DNA from: Linum tenue
Lineage: Eukaryota; Streptophyta; Magnoliopsida; Malpighiales; Linaceae
Direction of reading: 5' to 3'
Assembly: GCA_946122785.1 (NCBI GenBank)
Contig: CAMGYJ010000008.1
Location: 13,417,475-13,481,474, forward strand
DNA length: 64,000 nt
Shown here: positions 41,245 to 51,142 of the stretch, one piece after another
Numbering within the stretch: the stretch's first letter is position 1
Layout: each line of letters begins with the position of its first letter
The notes under the pieces: generated by a model
Databases searched by the model: none
Told to the model about the DNA's origin: nothing
The model's input: only the letters and a program-made list of their open reading frames with translations
Position numbers and translations under genes: made by a program

Positions 41245-42660
41245 ATGGCTCTGCGGCATGGAAAACACAACGTTGATCTTCCACAAGAATCTGTGAAGGT
41301 GGAGCGTGTGGTCGGCATTGAAGTTGACCGAGCAGAGGAGGCAAATAGACATATCGGTTGGATGAAGGAGTGGCCCCAATCCATGTCGAGCATCGATGGG
41401 CATGTTGCACTCCTGTCTCTTCGTCGATCTATAGAGGAGTATTACCGGCAGGTAAATCTCTATTTTATCTCTTTAAATAAGCCTTGTGATTCTCTTGGAA
41501 GACATATGGATAAATTTTTTGAGATGATAGATGAACATGTTTCCGGTATTGCCAATAAGGATTTACTTAAACTTGTGGCTAAAACAGTGGCGTTAGGGGC
41601 CAACAAATCTCATGTTGGTTCTCCTGTGAACACTATTGTTTTGAAGGACAGGAAAGTTAGAGCGGTCTTGCGAAAGCCACAACAAAGAACAAAATTTAAA
41701 CGTGTTCATAATAAGTTTCAGAAAATTAAGAAGAACAAGTGTGATATCTTGAAAGATGACAAATTTTACCACATTCTTCAATCTAAGCCTCTAGGGGGGC
41801 ATGCCATCCCAGCTCGTGGTAGATTGAAGGAGAAACAACATCGTGGATGGCAAAGAAGTTGGCCACACCCACCCTGCTCTAGGAAAAATCAAACAATGGT
41901 TTCCTCAAATACTCTTCGGTGTGGGGATGGTAACCACGTAGAAAAATCTAATGCCAACAAAGTTGGCATGACTCAACAGGATCGTTCACGTAAATCATCC
42001 CTGAAGTTTTTATTGAGTGGACAGGGGGGCAAGTTCGGTCAAGCACGACAGGGAGTTGCAACACCAGTGCTTATGAGGAACAAGTCTGCTATGAATGGCG
42101 GATTGGGGGACAAGTACCATGGCCAACAAACTCCAGTCTCACGTAAGAGTTCAAAAGATGCAAAGTTGTTGTATGATAAGTGCAAAGATCATGGTCGTGG
42201 TAAACAAAATACCAACACACGTGTTGAGGGAGCTTGTAAGTCTCGGTGCTCAAACTCCCCACAACATTGTGAGAGGGTACAACTGACAAAACCGGACCAG
42301 TCTGAGCAGGCAATGCGGCATGGTCGACTTGGCAAGACGAAGATGCCAAAAAATGTCAATGTCTTGCCGAGAGCAAAGAACACTAGTGATTTTTCATGCC
42401 ATCGACCAAAAGTGATGGCTGAGGTGAAGCCTAATCGAGCTCGTGGGATTTCGAACAAAGATGTTCGAGCTAGACGAGCTGAAAAGTTGAATTCCAGCAC
42501 CGACTTCAAACCTTCTCAGTTGTGTGTGAAACCACCTGTGATGAGTCATGGTGTTCAAGGATGGCTTGTTTGGTTTGATCCGTGGAGTTGGCAGTGGGTG
42601 TGTACTTTTGGCAGGATGGTTTATGCCAAACCCTACCCTGTTTTGTGTAACTACTATTAA
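41245..42660 (+). CDS. Family W Gag-like protein, class 1 (471 residues)
   Basis: Start ATG 20 bp after the primer site (MALRHGKHNVDLPQES). The N-terminal third is helical and probably coiled (EEYYRQVNLYFISLNK, DSLGRHMDKFFEMIDEH). Residues 140-170 are very basic. GGHAIP is at 184-189 with HRGW and PHPPCSRKNQ after it, where Gag has its zinc knuckle. A basic region 230-430 contains a conserved VATPVLMRNKSA. The tail at 439-462 is GWLVWFDPWSWQWVCTFGRM then VYAK. The LTR frame that runs through the primer site is out of phase here and ends at 41,276. No capsid core or protease. This is probably the source of the truncated copy at 231-1,406. Confidence 0.75.
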   Translation: MALRHGKHNVDLPQESVKVERVVGIEVDRAEEANRHIGWMKEWPQSMSSIDGHVALLSLRRSIEEYYRQVNLYFISLNKPCDSLGRHMDKFFEMIDEHVSGIANKDLLKLVAKTVALGANKSHVGSPVNTIVLKDRKVRAVLRKPQQRTKFKRVHNKFQKIKKNKCDILKDDKFYHILQSKPLGGHAIPARGRLKEKQHRGWQRSWPHPPCSRKNQTMVSSNTLRCGDGNHVEKSNANKVGMTQQDRSRKSSLKFLLSGQGGKFGQARQGVATPVLMRNKSAMNGGLGDKYHGQQTPVSRKSSKDAKLLYDKCKDHGRGKQNTNTRVEGACKSRCSNSPQHCERVQLTKPDQSEQAMRHGRLGKTKMPKNVNVLPRAKNTSDFSCHRPKVMAEVKPNRARGISNKDVRARRAEKLNSSTDFKPSQLCVKPPVMSHGVQGWLVWFDPWSWQWVCTFGRMVYAKPYPVLCNYY

Positions 42661-43956
42661 AATAAATATTGTGGCCAATTTAGACCACGTGGTACATATA
42701 TATATATATTAAAAGGTAAAAAAAAAAAAATCAACAACGCCGTTTTGCTGAACCAGCCCTGCGGCAATTTGCTTGCGGGATTGGTGAGAATCACGAACAA
42801 CCCTGATATAAAAAAAAAAATTCAGTTCTGCCGCAACAGCTCTGGCAGAAGGAAAAAAAAAAATTTGCAGTTCTGCCGCTGTTGCAAACAGCTCTGGCGG
42901 AAGTTAAAAAAAAGATTATATAATAATAGGGCCGCCAACGGCCCTGATTAAAAGGAAAAGACGGACTCCCAACGCTGCGGCTGTTTCCAACAGCCCTGAA
43001 GAAAAAAAAAAAGAGGTAATTTCGGCCACAACCGCGCCGATGAGAGAGAGAAAAATCGAAGCCGTTTGGAAGGAAAACAGCGTTGTCGGGACCGAGCTCT
43101 CCTTGTTTGAGAAGGAAGGGGAGTTTGGCCAAAGCAGAGGTGTTGCAGCGTACTTTTATTTTATATCGAAGTTGGGTTGGATTTGTTTATAAGCTGACCA
43201 CGCAAAGCTGCTAAGAAACACTCCTACCTTGTTGGCCGCATAATTGATTGGCTTGGAAAAATTGATCTTTGTAAAAGATTATAATTAATATTTTATTGGC
43301 CATCACCCAACCACAAACAGGTTTGTTTGGACGCAGCAACTTTGCAAATTTAAACAAAAAAAAATGTACAAGTGCAAAAGGAAAAGGAAGCTGCGTTGCA
43401 CTTGTCGTGGCTGCAGCGTCACAAGAGGATTAAAGAAAAATCCTCAAAAGAGAGAAGCTGGCCAATTAAACAATGTTGGAGTTTGGCTGAAGCAATGGTG
43501 CGGCCACGGGATTGGTTCGGTGCGGGAAGGAAAGTAAACGAGGCTGCAGCCTTGTGCGTCCTCTATGTCACGTAAGAAGTAAAATAAATAATCGAAACAC
43601 TAGTATTTTTTCGGAGAACAATGGCGTTGGCCGCACAACTGCGTAGCAAATCCTTTTGGCTTAAATTAATTTTTAATTATAGCTAAAAGGAATATATTCG
43701 GCCAAGTTGATTCAACGAGTTTAGACCAAAACAACATATTTGGCCACAGCTTTGCAAGAGGAAAACAACATTACGACCCCGTTTCAAGTTTGAGAAGGAG
43801 TGCGTAAGGCCAGCACTGTTGGTAAGTGAATTCTGACCCACTAGCAATTTTGCTCAGTCTTGCTTCGGTTCTTAGAAATTTTAGGTTATTGGACTGTGTC
43901 AACAATTTGGTTCATAATTCTTATAAACCAAATTGTGGGGGGCATTTGTTGACATG
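42661..43956 (+). mobile_element. Family W 3' internal region, third copy
   Basis: Same block as 1,407-2,695: stop-proximal repeat, hairpin array (42,716-43,015), hairpin at 43,896-43,964 and polypurine tract ending at 43,956. No gene seen. Confidence 0.8.
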
Positions 43957-43964
43957 CAAACAGC
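43957..43964 (+). repeat. 8-bp LTR stub
   Basis: Only TGTTGACA of the 3' LTR remains. The next base begins an unrelated hairpin-array segment (TGCAAACAGCCCTG). The 3' LTR of the element at 41,245 has been lost at its very tip. Confidence 0.8.
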
Positions 43965-44530
43965 CCTGATAAATAAAAAAAAAATTTAAAGGGTTCTCAG
44001 CGCTGCCGTGCCACTGTTTCCAACAGCAATGAGAAAAAAAAAATTAATAGAGGCAGCGCTGGTGGAGGAAAAAACAAAAAAAAAAAAATAAAAGGTTAGC
44101 AGCGCTGCCCGCTAACAGCCCTGAAGAAAAAAACACAAATTTAGTTGCAGCGCTGATGGAGGGCTCTAATATAAAATAAAAATATAAAAAAAAACAATTT
44201 GCAGCACTGCCGGTGTTTCCCAACAAAAAAAATATATTTTTTTTTTCAGCGCTGCTAGCAACAGCGGCAGTGCTGCATGCATTAGCATTTTTTTTTTGCT
44301 ATTATTTTCCTCCACCACCAGGGCTGCTTGCATTTTTTTTTATTACCAGGGCTGCTAGTAAAGGAGGCAGCGCTGAGAGCCCTATTTTTTTTTTTATATA
44401 TATCAGATCTGCTAGCAACCGCGCTGCACGCACAAAATTTTTTATTATTACCAGCGGTAGGGCTGAAAAAAAACTTTTTTTTTTTCCGCCAGGGCTGTTT
44501 CAGTGGCAGAGCTATTTTTTTTTTTACAGC
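43965..44530. repeat. Inverted pair of A-tract/T-tract hairpin arrays
   Basis: Up to about 44,230 the array runs in plus orientation (A-tracts). After CCCAACAAAAAAAATATATT it continues in minus orientation (T-tracts, CAGCGCTGCTAGCAACAGCG). The turn marks the tail-to-tail meeting of a plus and a minus W element. Translated small frames here have no meaning. Confidence 0.75.
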
Positions 44531-44726
44531 ATTGTGTATCTTTCCCTATCTTCCAACGATGTTGAGAAAAGAGAACAACACCGCTTGTTATTTTGAACTA
44601 TTGCCAACGATATTGTTGCTTCTTCTTAGCAATGCCGCTTGATCATATTATATAATATTTTCTCTATAACGTATTAGGTGGCCTAATTTAGCCACGTTAT
44701 TTATTAACAGTTAAATAAGAAACAAA

Positions 44727-46229
44727 CTAGACTTTGGCATAAACCATCATGCCAAAAGTCCACACCCACTGCCAACTCCATCGATCAAACCAAACAAGCC
44801 ATCCGTAAAGTCCATGATTCATCACAGCTGGCTTCACACGAGTTGGTTTTGATGTTTTGGAATCAATGTTGGCTTGCAAATCCCCAGTTCGTCTAGCTCG
44901 AACATCTTTGTTCGAAACTCCACGATCCTGATTTGGCCTAATCTTAGCTTCGCGGAATGGAAAACCATAAGCATTCTTGGCTCTAGACAGGACATTCTCG
45001 TTTTTTGGCACCTTTGTCTTGCCAATTCGACCATGCGACATCGCTTGCCTAGACTGGTCTAGTTTTGTCAGCTTCGCACTCTCACCATGTTGTTGGTAGT
45101 ATGAGCGCCGAGACTTTTCATCAACAGGTACGTTGGTATTTTGCTTATCACGGACATGACTTTCGCACCTATCACAAAACAACGTTGCCCCTTTTAAAAT
45201 TCCACGTGAGTTTGGAATTTGTTTGGCAATGGCCTTGCCCCCCAGACCACCACTCATGGATTTGTTCACAGCCAGCACTGGTGTGGCAACCCCATGTCGG
45301 GTTTGATCGAACTTGCCCCCCTCTCTACTCAGTGGAGGTTTCGGGGACAATTTACATAGAGGATTCTGTTGATTCATGCCAACTTTGGTGGCATTGGATT
45401 TTTTCACGTGGCTACCACCCCCACACTGCATAGTTTTTGCTGCTATCCTTGTTTGAATTTTCCTAGAATAGGACAGATTTGGCAAACTTATTTGCCACTT
45501 GCGATGTTGTTTTTCCATCAACCGACCATGCGGTGGGATCTCATGCCCCCCTAGCGGCTTAGATTGAACACCATTGCGATGTTGCTTAGACAACCCATCA
45601 TACGTGAGCTTGCTATGCTCGACGCGATTGTAACAAGGTTCTCGATCCTGGTTCTTGTTTTCAATCTTACTAGAAGTAAGTCGATACTGACTTCTTTGTA
45701 GTGGCTTCTGCAAGCCACTTCCAATTGGTGTGTCCTTTAGAACATTGTTGTTCACTGGAAAAGACACATTGGGATTCCTTGCTTCTGGCAACAATGTTGT
45801 AGCCATACTCGTCGATGGCGTTTGGTTGACCTTGGCTAGCCGATCAACCATCAAATCATCGCACGCAACAGACATGGTTTCAGATTTAAACACATCAAAA
45901 TCACATGTGGCTCTATGTATTGACATACTAAAATCAGAAACATAGTCATCCAACTTATCAAACCATCGATCTATGTTGTTTTCAAACTTATCCATTTTCT
46001 TTTCAAGATTATCAAATTGGAGATTTACCTCTTGGTGAAACTCCTTCATGGATTGGTGAAACTCCTCCATGGATTGACGTACATACAGGATTTCATCATG
46101 TAGCCGCTCTTCCATCCCTTGCGTACGTCTATCTGCCCCGTTCGCTTGACCAACTTCGATGTCGGGCGCCTCCTCCTCCACAGGTACGTGTGGAAGATCA
46201 CGATCTTGATTTCCTCGACGCGGAGCCGT
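44727..46229 (-). CDS. Family W Gag-like protein, class 2, minus strand
   Basis: 500 residues counted from the ACG at 46,229 (TAPRRGNQDRD). The frame is open upstream to 46,460 through primer site and U5, again without ATG; the first in-frame ATG is at 46,115. It contains the coiled coil ending DFDVFKSE, GGHEIPPHGRLMEKQHRKW, and a basic region whose middle (VLAVNKSMSGGLGGKAIAKQ) differs from other copies. The tail is GWLVWFDRWSWQWVWTFGMM with a stop soon after VYAKV. It is the third copy with ACG in place of ATG. The closest relative of its first half is 36,273-37,781; the segment RNPNVSFPVNNNVLKDTPIG links it to 59,013-60,081. Confidence 0.7.
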   Translation of the reverse strand, partial: TAPRRGNQDRDLPHVPVEEEAPDIEVGQANGADRRTQGMEERLHDEILYVRQSMEEFHQSMKEFHQEVNLQFDNLEKKMDKFENNIDRWFDKLDDYVSDFSMSIHRATCDFDVFKSETMSVACDDLMVDRLAKVNQTPSTSMATTLLPEARNPNVSFPVNNNVLKDTPIGSGLQKPLQRSQYRLTSSKIENKNQDREPCYNRVEHSKLTYDGLSKQHRNGVQSKPLGGHEIPPHGRLMEKQHRKWQISLPNLSYSRKIQTRIAAKTMQCGGGSHVKKSNATKVGMNQQNPLCKLSPKPPLSREGGKFDQTRHGVATPVLAVNKSMSGGLGGKAIAKQIPNSRGILKGATLFCDRCESHVRDKQNTNVPVDEKSRRSYYQQHGESAKLTKLDQSRQAMSHGRIGKTKVPKNENVLSRAKNAYGFPFREAKIRPNQDRGVSNKDVRARRTGDLQANIDSKTSKPTRVKPAVMNHGLYGWLVWFDRWSWQWVWTFGMMVYAKV

Positions 46230-46242
46230 GTCAAACACACGT

Positions 46243-46260
46243 GTCCCACCAGGTGTGCCA
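46243..46260 (-). other. Primer binding site
   Basis: Minus strand TGGCACACCTGGTGGGAC, spacer AAT, LTR terminus at 46,264. Confidence 0.85.
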
Positions 46261-46263
46261 AAT

Positions 46264-47381
46264 TGTTTCCTCGGAAAAACCAAATGCCACCGCCGGTGCC
46301 GAATTCGTTCCCGGCGATGTTGATTTGATGTTTCGCGGTGGAAACTCTTGCGGTGCCGATTGAACGGATGCACCACTATTTTCTGACCAAATACCACCGC
46401 CGGCGTGCCAAACGACGATGTTGATTTGATCGAATTAATGCGCCACTGACTTCTAATCAAGACGACTGTGACTACGGTTCACACCTCTCCAAACTACGTT
46501 CGAACGAGGGTGTTTGAGTTTTTGAGGAATCTACGTTACGACTACTCCTATGGAGATTCCTGTGGAGAGCTCCGCGACTACACTGCGACTATGACTATGG
46601 AGATCCTTCCTAGAAGGAGAGCTCCGCGAAGGAGCTACAGAGAAAAATATAAGTTTGACAGAGTTGTTCTGTGTTGATTTTGGTTGTCCTTTCTCTCTCC
46701 TTGCTTCACTGCTTTTATTCGAGAAACTGCTTCGTAGCCTTCACGCTCGGTGGAACCGCTTCCTCAACTGCTCCGTTGTGAAATCCCACGTATCTCAACC
46801 GCTTCGCTCCTCAAACTGCTTCGCGTGAACTTTACGTGAGTTGCTTTCATGATCCCGCGATGTCGTTTCCTTTCCCAAGCAGCTCCGCTTGATTCTACCC
46901 GCGACATCGTTTTAATATTAAACGACTCCGCTTCCAACCTTGCGGTGTCGTTTTCTTTCTCAACCAACTCCGTTTGTTTTTTTTCTTCCGCGACACTGTT
47001 TATTTATTAAACACGGTCGTTTGCTAGTATAGCGGTACCGTTGGGCTTCCTCGCGGTACCGTTTTAGCTCTGCGGTACCGCTTGTCTCCGTGCGGTACCG
47101 ATTTTCCTCCTCCAACAAGGAATAATAAAAATATTAATTAATTATGAACAAAACTCCTTCTCCAACAAGAACCCGCACGCACGGCCCTTTTTATTATCGT
47201 TTCCAGTACCGCGGTACCGTTGAGCCTCCTTGCGGTACCGTTGTTTCGCGGTATCGTTTTAACTTCTTGCGATACCGCTCAACTCCAAACGACACCGTTT
47301 TTTACCAGCGGTATCGAATTAAATGCCGAGACTAATTAATGCGGCATTTAATTCATGCCAAATTAATTTTAGGTGTCAACA
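46264..47381 (-). repeat. Short family W LTR (1,118 bp), minus strand
   Basis: Both LTR ends are present, with primer site on one side and polypurine tract on the other, so it is shared by two minus-strand elements. It is 300-700 bp shorter than other LTRs, mostly through fewer U3 palindromes and a single leader repeat. The usual G-box has decayed (CACGTA near 46,788). Confidence 0.8.
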
Positions 47382-47929
47382 AATGCCCCCCACAATTTGG
47401 TTTATAAGAATTATAAACCAAATTGTTGACACAATATATACCACCTAAAATTTCATCAACATGGCTGGCCTTTCACTCGTGAAATTTTCTTGGCCACATT
47501 TAGCTAATCAAACCAGCAAGTAGCTAACAAATATTTACATCCTTGTCTTTACCAACGGTGATTTTTCTTCTTGCAATTGCAATGTTGTTTGGTCTGTAGT
47601 GTTGTTACACAACCATTTTTTTTTTTTGTTTTACATATATTCCGCCAGAGCTGCGTGGAACCAGCGGCAGAGCTGCAAAATTTTTTTTTTTTTTTTTTAG
47701 CTATTAAAAAATAATGTGGCTAAATTAAGCCACACAATATGTTAAAAAAAAATATATATATATAATCAAGCGGCATTGTTAAGAAGAAGCCACTACGTTG
47801 TTGGCGGTAGTTCAAGATGGTCAGCAGTGTTGTTTTCTCTTTTCCCAATAGTGTTGGAGGGATGCATAACACTGTTGTAACAAAAGTGTTTTATTTAAAA
47901 AATAATAATAATAAATGTTGCCAAGACAG
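47382..47929. mobile_element. Two opposed internal-region scraps
   Basis: 47,382 to about 47,698 is the minus-strand 3' end of a W element: polypurine tract, hairpin 47,373-47,432 and one hairpin-array unit. At a long T-tract it meets a plus-strand scrap (47,699-47,929) with the stop-proximal GTGGCTAAATTAAGCCAC repeat and GCGGCATTG words. No gene. Confidence 0.7.
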
Positions 47930-49440
47930 GACAACTCTGTCAAACTTATCTTTTTCTCTGTAACTCCTTCGCGGAGCTCTCCTTCCAGGAAGGATCTCCA
48001 TAGTTGTAGTCTTAGTCGTAGTCGCGGAGCTCTCCACAGGAATCTCCATAGGAGTAGCGGTAGCGTAGATTCCTCAAAACTCAAACACCCTCGTTCGAAC
48101 GTAGTTTGGAGAGGTGCGAACCGTAGTAACGGTCGTTCTTGGTTAGAAGTCAGAGGTGCATCGATCAAATCAACACCGCCCGGCGGTGGATATTTGACGG
48201 TCACGTTGATTTCACCATTTAGAGGTGCATCGATCAAATCAACGGCGCCGACATTCGGCGGCGGATATTTGACGGTCGTCTCGATTTCAGCAATCAGCGG
48301 TGCATTCGATTAGCGGCACCGCAAGAGTTTCCATCGCGAGACATCGAATCAACATCGCCGGAAACGAATTCGACACCGCGAATAAACCCAACGACACCGC
48401 GGATCAGAAAAACGGTACCGCAAGAAAGCTCAGCGGTACCGCAACACCGGAAACGACATCGCTGGCCGAAAATAAAAAAGGGCCGCGCGTTTAATGAAGG
48501 TTGGAGGAGGAGTTTTGATTATTTAATTATTATTTATATTCCTTGTTGGATAGGGATAAGCGGCACCGCGGGGAGCTAAAACGGTGCCGCGGAATTAAAA
48601 ACGGTACCGTGAGGAAGAAAAAAATAATAAACAGTGTCGCAGAAGAAAAAATAAACGGAGCTGGTTGGGAAAGAAAACGACACCGCAAGGCTGGAAGCGG
48701 AGTCGTTTAATATTAAAACGATGTCGCGGGTAGAATCAAGCGGAGCTGTTTGGGAAAGGAAACGACATCGCGGGATCAGGAAAACAACTCACGTAAAGTT
48801 CACGCGAAGCAGTTTGAGGAGCGAAGCGGTTGAGACACGTGGGATTTCACAACGGAGCAGTTGAGGAAGCGGTTCCACCGAGCGTGAAGACTACGAAGCA
48901 GTTTTTCGAATAAAAACAGTGGAGCAAGGAGAGAAAAAAAAGACACCGAAAAATCAACACAGAAACACATCTGTCAAACTTTACCTTTTTTCTCTGTAAC
49001 TCCTTCGCGGAGCTCTCCTTCCAGGAAGGATCTCCATAGTTGTAGTCTTAGTCGTAGTCGCGGAGCTCTCCACAGGAATCTCCATAGGAGTAGCGGTAGC
49101 GTAGATTCCTCTAAACTCAAACACCCTCGTTCGAACGTAGTTTGGAGAGGTGCGAACCGTAGTAACGGTTGTTTGATTAGAAGTCAAGGGTGCATCGATC
49201 AAATCAACGACGCCGACACCGGCGGCGGATATTTGACGATCTTCTTTGTTTTCTGTTCGATCGATCAAATCAACGACGCCGACACCGGTGGCGGATATTT
49301 GACGATCATCATCAATTTCAGCAAGCAGCGGTGCATCCGATCAAACGACACCGCAAGAGTTTCCACCGCGAAACATCAAATCAACATCGCCGGAAACAAA
49401 TTCGGCACCGGCGGTGGCATTTGGTTTTTCCGAGGAAACA
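47930..49440 (+). repeat. Composite family W LTR
   Basis: 47,930 to about 48,371 is R-U5 ending at GAAACGAATTCG. The sequence then jumps to U3 of another LTR (ACACCGCGAATAAACCC) and to a further fragment at about 48,610. It finally reaches the normal end GAGGAAACA at 49,440. G-box near 48,837. At least three LTR sources are joined. Confidence 0.75.
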
Positions 49441-49443
49441 AAT

Positions 49444-49493
49444 TGGCACACCTGGTGGGACCCGAACCCACAATCGTTTGATTAGAAGTCAAA
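49444..49493 (+). other. Extended primer site: antisense 3' half of tRNA-Arg(UCU)
   Basis: After TGGCACACCTG the sequence continues as the exact complement of a tRNA 3' half. The T arm (49,455-49,471) has 5-bp stems and a 7-nt loop. A 5-nt variable loop (49,472-49,476) follows. The anticodon arm (49,477-49,493, TTTGATTAGAAGTCAAA) has a 5-bp stem and a loop that on the tRNA strand reads CTTCTAA, anticodon TCT. A normal primer site stops after 18 nt. Here it runs on through the anticodon arm and then passes into family G U5. Confidence 0.8.
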
Positions 49494-49685
49494 GGTGTGT
49501 CGATCAAATCAACGACGCCGACACCGGCGGCGGCCATTTGACGATCGTCTTTGTTTCTGTTTTAATCGATCAAATCAACGGCGCCGACACCGGCGGCGGA
49601 TATTTGACGATTTTTTGCTGACGTGTGTTTTGTGTTTTTCTTGAAAACCGTGCGCAGTTAACACACGAGTTTCGCTAACGAAACA
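49494..49685 (+). repeat. Family G type U5, plus strand
   Basis: Continues from the tRNA-like segment with two leader repeats and ends ...CTAACGAAACA, the family G LTR terminus. It places a G-type U5 end in front of a W element, so the element at 49,727 has a hybrid 5' LTR with two primer sites. Confidence 0.8.
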
Positions 49686-49688
49686 TTT

Positions 49689-49706
49689 TGGCACGCCCAG
49701 TGGGAC
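49689..49706 (+). other. Second primer binding site
   Basis: TGGCACGCCCAGTGGGAC, spacer TTT. It is the functional-looking site next to the ORF at 49,727. Confidence 0.8.
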
Positions 49707-49726
49707 ACGTGTGTTTGAAGTGAAAT

Positions 49727-51142
49727 ATGGCTCTGCGGCATGGAAAACACAACGTTGATCTTCCACAAGAATCTGGGAAGGTGGAGCATGTGGTCGGCAT
49801 TGAAGTTGACCGAGCAGAGGAGGCAGATAGACATATCAGTTGGATGAAGGAGTGGCCACAATCCATGTCGAGCATCGATGGGCATGTTGCACTCCTGTCT
49901 CTTCGTCGATCTGTAGAGGAGTATTACCGGCAGGTAAATCTCTATTTTATCTCTTTAAATAAGCCTTGTGATTCTCTTGGAAGACATATGGATAAATTTT
50001 TTGAGATGATAGATGAACATGTATCCGGTATTGCCAATAAGGATTCACTTAAACTTGTGGCTAAAACAGTGGCGTTAGGGGCTAGCAAATCTCATGTTGG
50101 TTCTCCTGTGAATACTATTGTTTTGAAGGACAGGAAAGTTAGAGCGGTCTTGCGAAAGCCGCAACAAAGAACAAAATTTAAACGTGTTCATAATAAGTTT
50201 CAGAAAATTAGGAAGAACAAGTGTGATATCTTGAAAGATGACAAATTTTACCACATTCTTCAATCTAAGCCGCTAGGGGGGCATGACATCCCAGCTCGTG
50301 GTAGATTGAAGAAGAAACAACATCGTGGGTGGCAAAGAAGTTTGCCACACCCACCCTGCTCTAGGAAAAATCAGACAATGGTTTCCTCAAATACTCTTCG
50401 GTGTGGGGATGGTAACCACGTAGAAAAATCTAATGCCAACAAAGTTGGCGTGACTCAACAGGATCGTTCACGTAAATCATCCCCGAAGTTGTCATTGAGT
50501 GGACTGGGGGGCAAGTTCGGTCAAGCACGTCAGGGAGTTGCAACACCAGTGCTTATGAGGAACAAGTCTGCCATGAGTGGCGGATTGGGGGGCAAGTACC
50601 ATGGCCAACAAACTCCAGTCTCACGTAAGAGTTCAAAAGATGCAGAGTTGTTGTGTGATAGGTGCAAAGATCATGGTCGTGGTAAACAAAATACCAACAC
50701 ACGTGTTGATGGAGCTCGTAAGTCTCGGTGCTCAAAATCCCCACAACATTGTAAGAGGGTACAACTGACCAAACCGGACCAGTCTGAGCAGGCAATGCGG
50801 CATGGTCGACTTGGCAAGACGAAGATGCCAAAAAATGTCAATGTCTTGCCGAGAGCAAAGAACACTAGTGATTTTTCATGCTATCGACCGAAAGTGATGG
50901 CTGAGGTGAAGCCAAATCGAGCTCGTGGGATTTCGAACAAAGATGTTCGAGCTAGACGAGTTGAAAAGTTGAATTCCAACACCGACTTCAAACATTCTCA
51001 GTTGTGTGTGAAGCCACCTGTGACGAGTCAGGGTGTTCACGGAGGGCTTGTTTGGTTTGATCCGTGGAGTTGGCAGTGGGTGTGTACTTTTGGCAGGATG
51101 GTTTATGCCAAAGCCAACCCTGTTTTGTTTGGCTACTATTAA
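49727..51142 (+). CDS. Family W Gag-like protein, class 1 (471 residues), second intact copy
   Basis: Same length and architecture as the protein at 41,245-42,660, with about thirty substitutions and no indel. ATG start 20 bp after the second primer site. Differences include AELLCDRCKD in place of AKLLYDKCKD and a tail reading GGLVWFDPWSWQWVCTFGRM, in which the first tryptophan is glycine. Open frames without indels in two diverged copies argue that the protein was maintained while the copies spread. No capsid core, protease or enzyme domain. Probable role: Gag-like accessory or RNA-binding protein of a non-autonomous element. Confidence 0.75.
   Translation: MALRHGKHNVDLPQESGKVEHVVGIEVDRAEEADRHISWMKEWPQSMSSIDGHVALLSLRRSVEEYYRQVNLYFISLNKPCDSLGRHMDKFFEMIDEHVSGIANKDSLKLVAKTVALGASKSHVGSPVNTIVLKDRKVRAVLRKPQQRTKFKRVHNKFQKIRKNKCDILKDDKFYHILQSKPLGGHDIPARGRLKKKQHRGWQRSLPHPPCSRKNQTMVSSNTLRCGDGNHVEKSNANKVGVTQQDRSRKSSPKLSLSGLGGKFGQARQGVATPVLMRNKSAMSGGLGGKYHGQQTPVSRKSSKDAELLCDRCKDHGRGKQNTNTRVDGARKSRCSKSPQHCKRVQLTKPDQSEQAMRHGRLGKTKMPKNVNVLPRAKNTSDFSCYRPKVMAEVKPNRARGISNKDVRARRVEKLNSNTDFKHSQLCVKPPVTSQGVHGGLVWFDPWSWQWVCTFGRMVYAKANPVLFGYY

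Noticed and set aside
42552..42635. Tryptophan-rich tail as the membrane anchor of an envelope-like protein
   Set aside because: No signal peptide, no glycoprotein-like ectodomain, and the segment contains charged residues. It is part of a Gag-related ORF.
44213..44642. Phe-rich frames over T-tracts, looking like membrane proteins (also 7,757-8,131, 55,453-56,050, 58,448-58,666)
   Set aside because: Phenylalanine runs come from T homopolymers whose length differs between otherwise identical copies, so frames are not kept.
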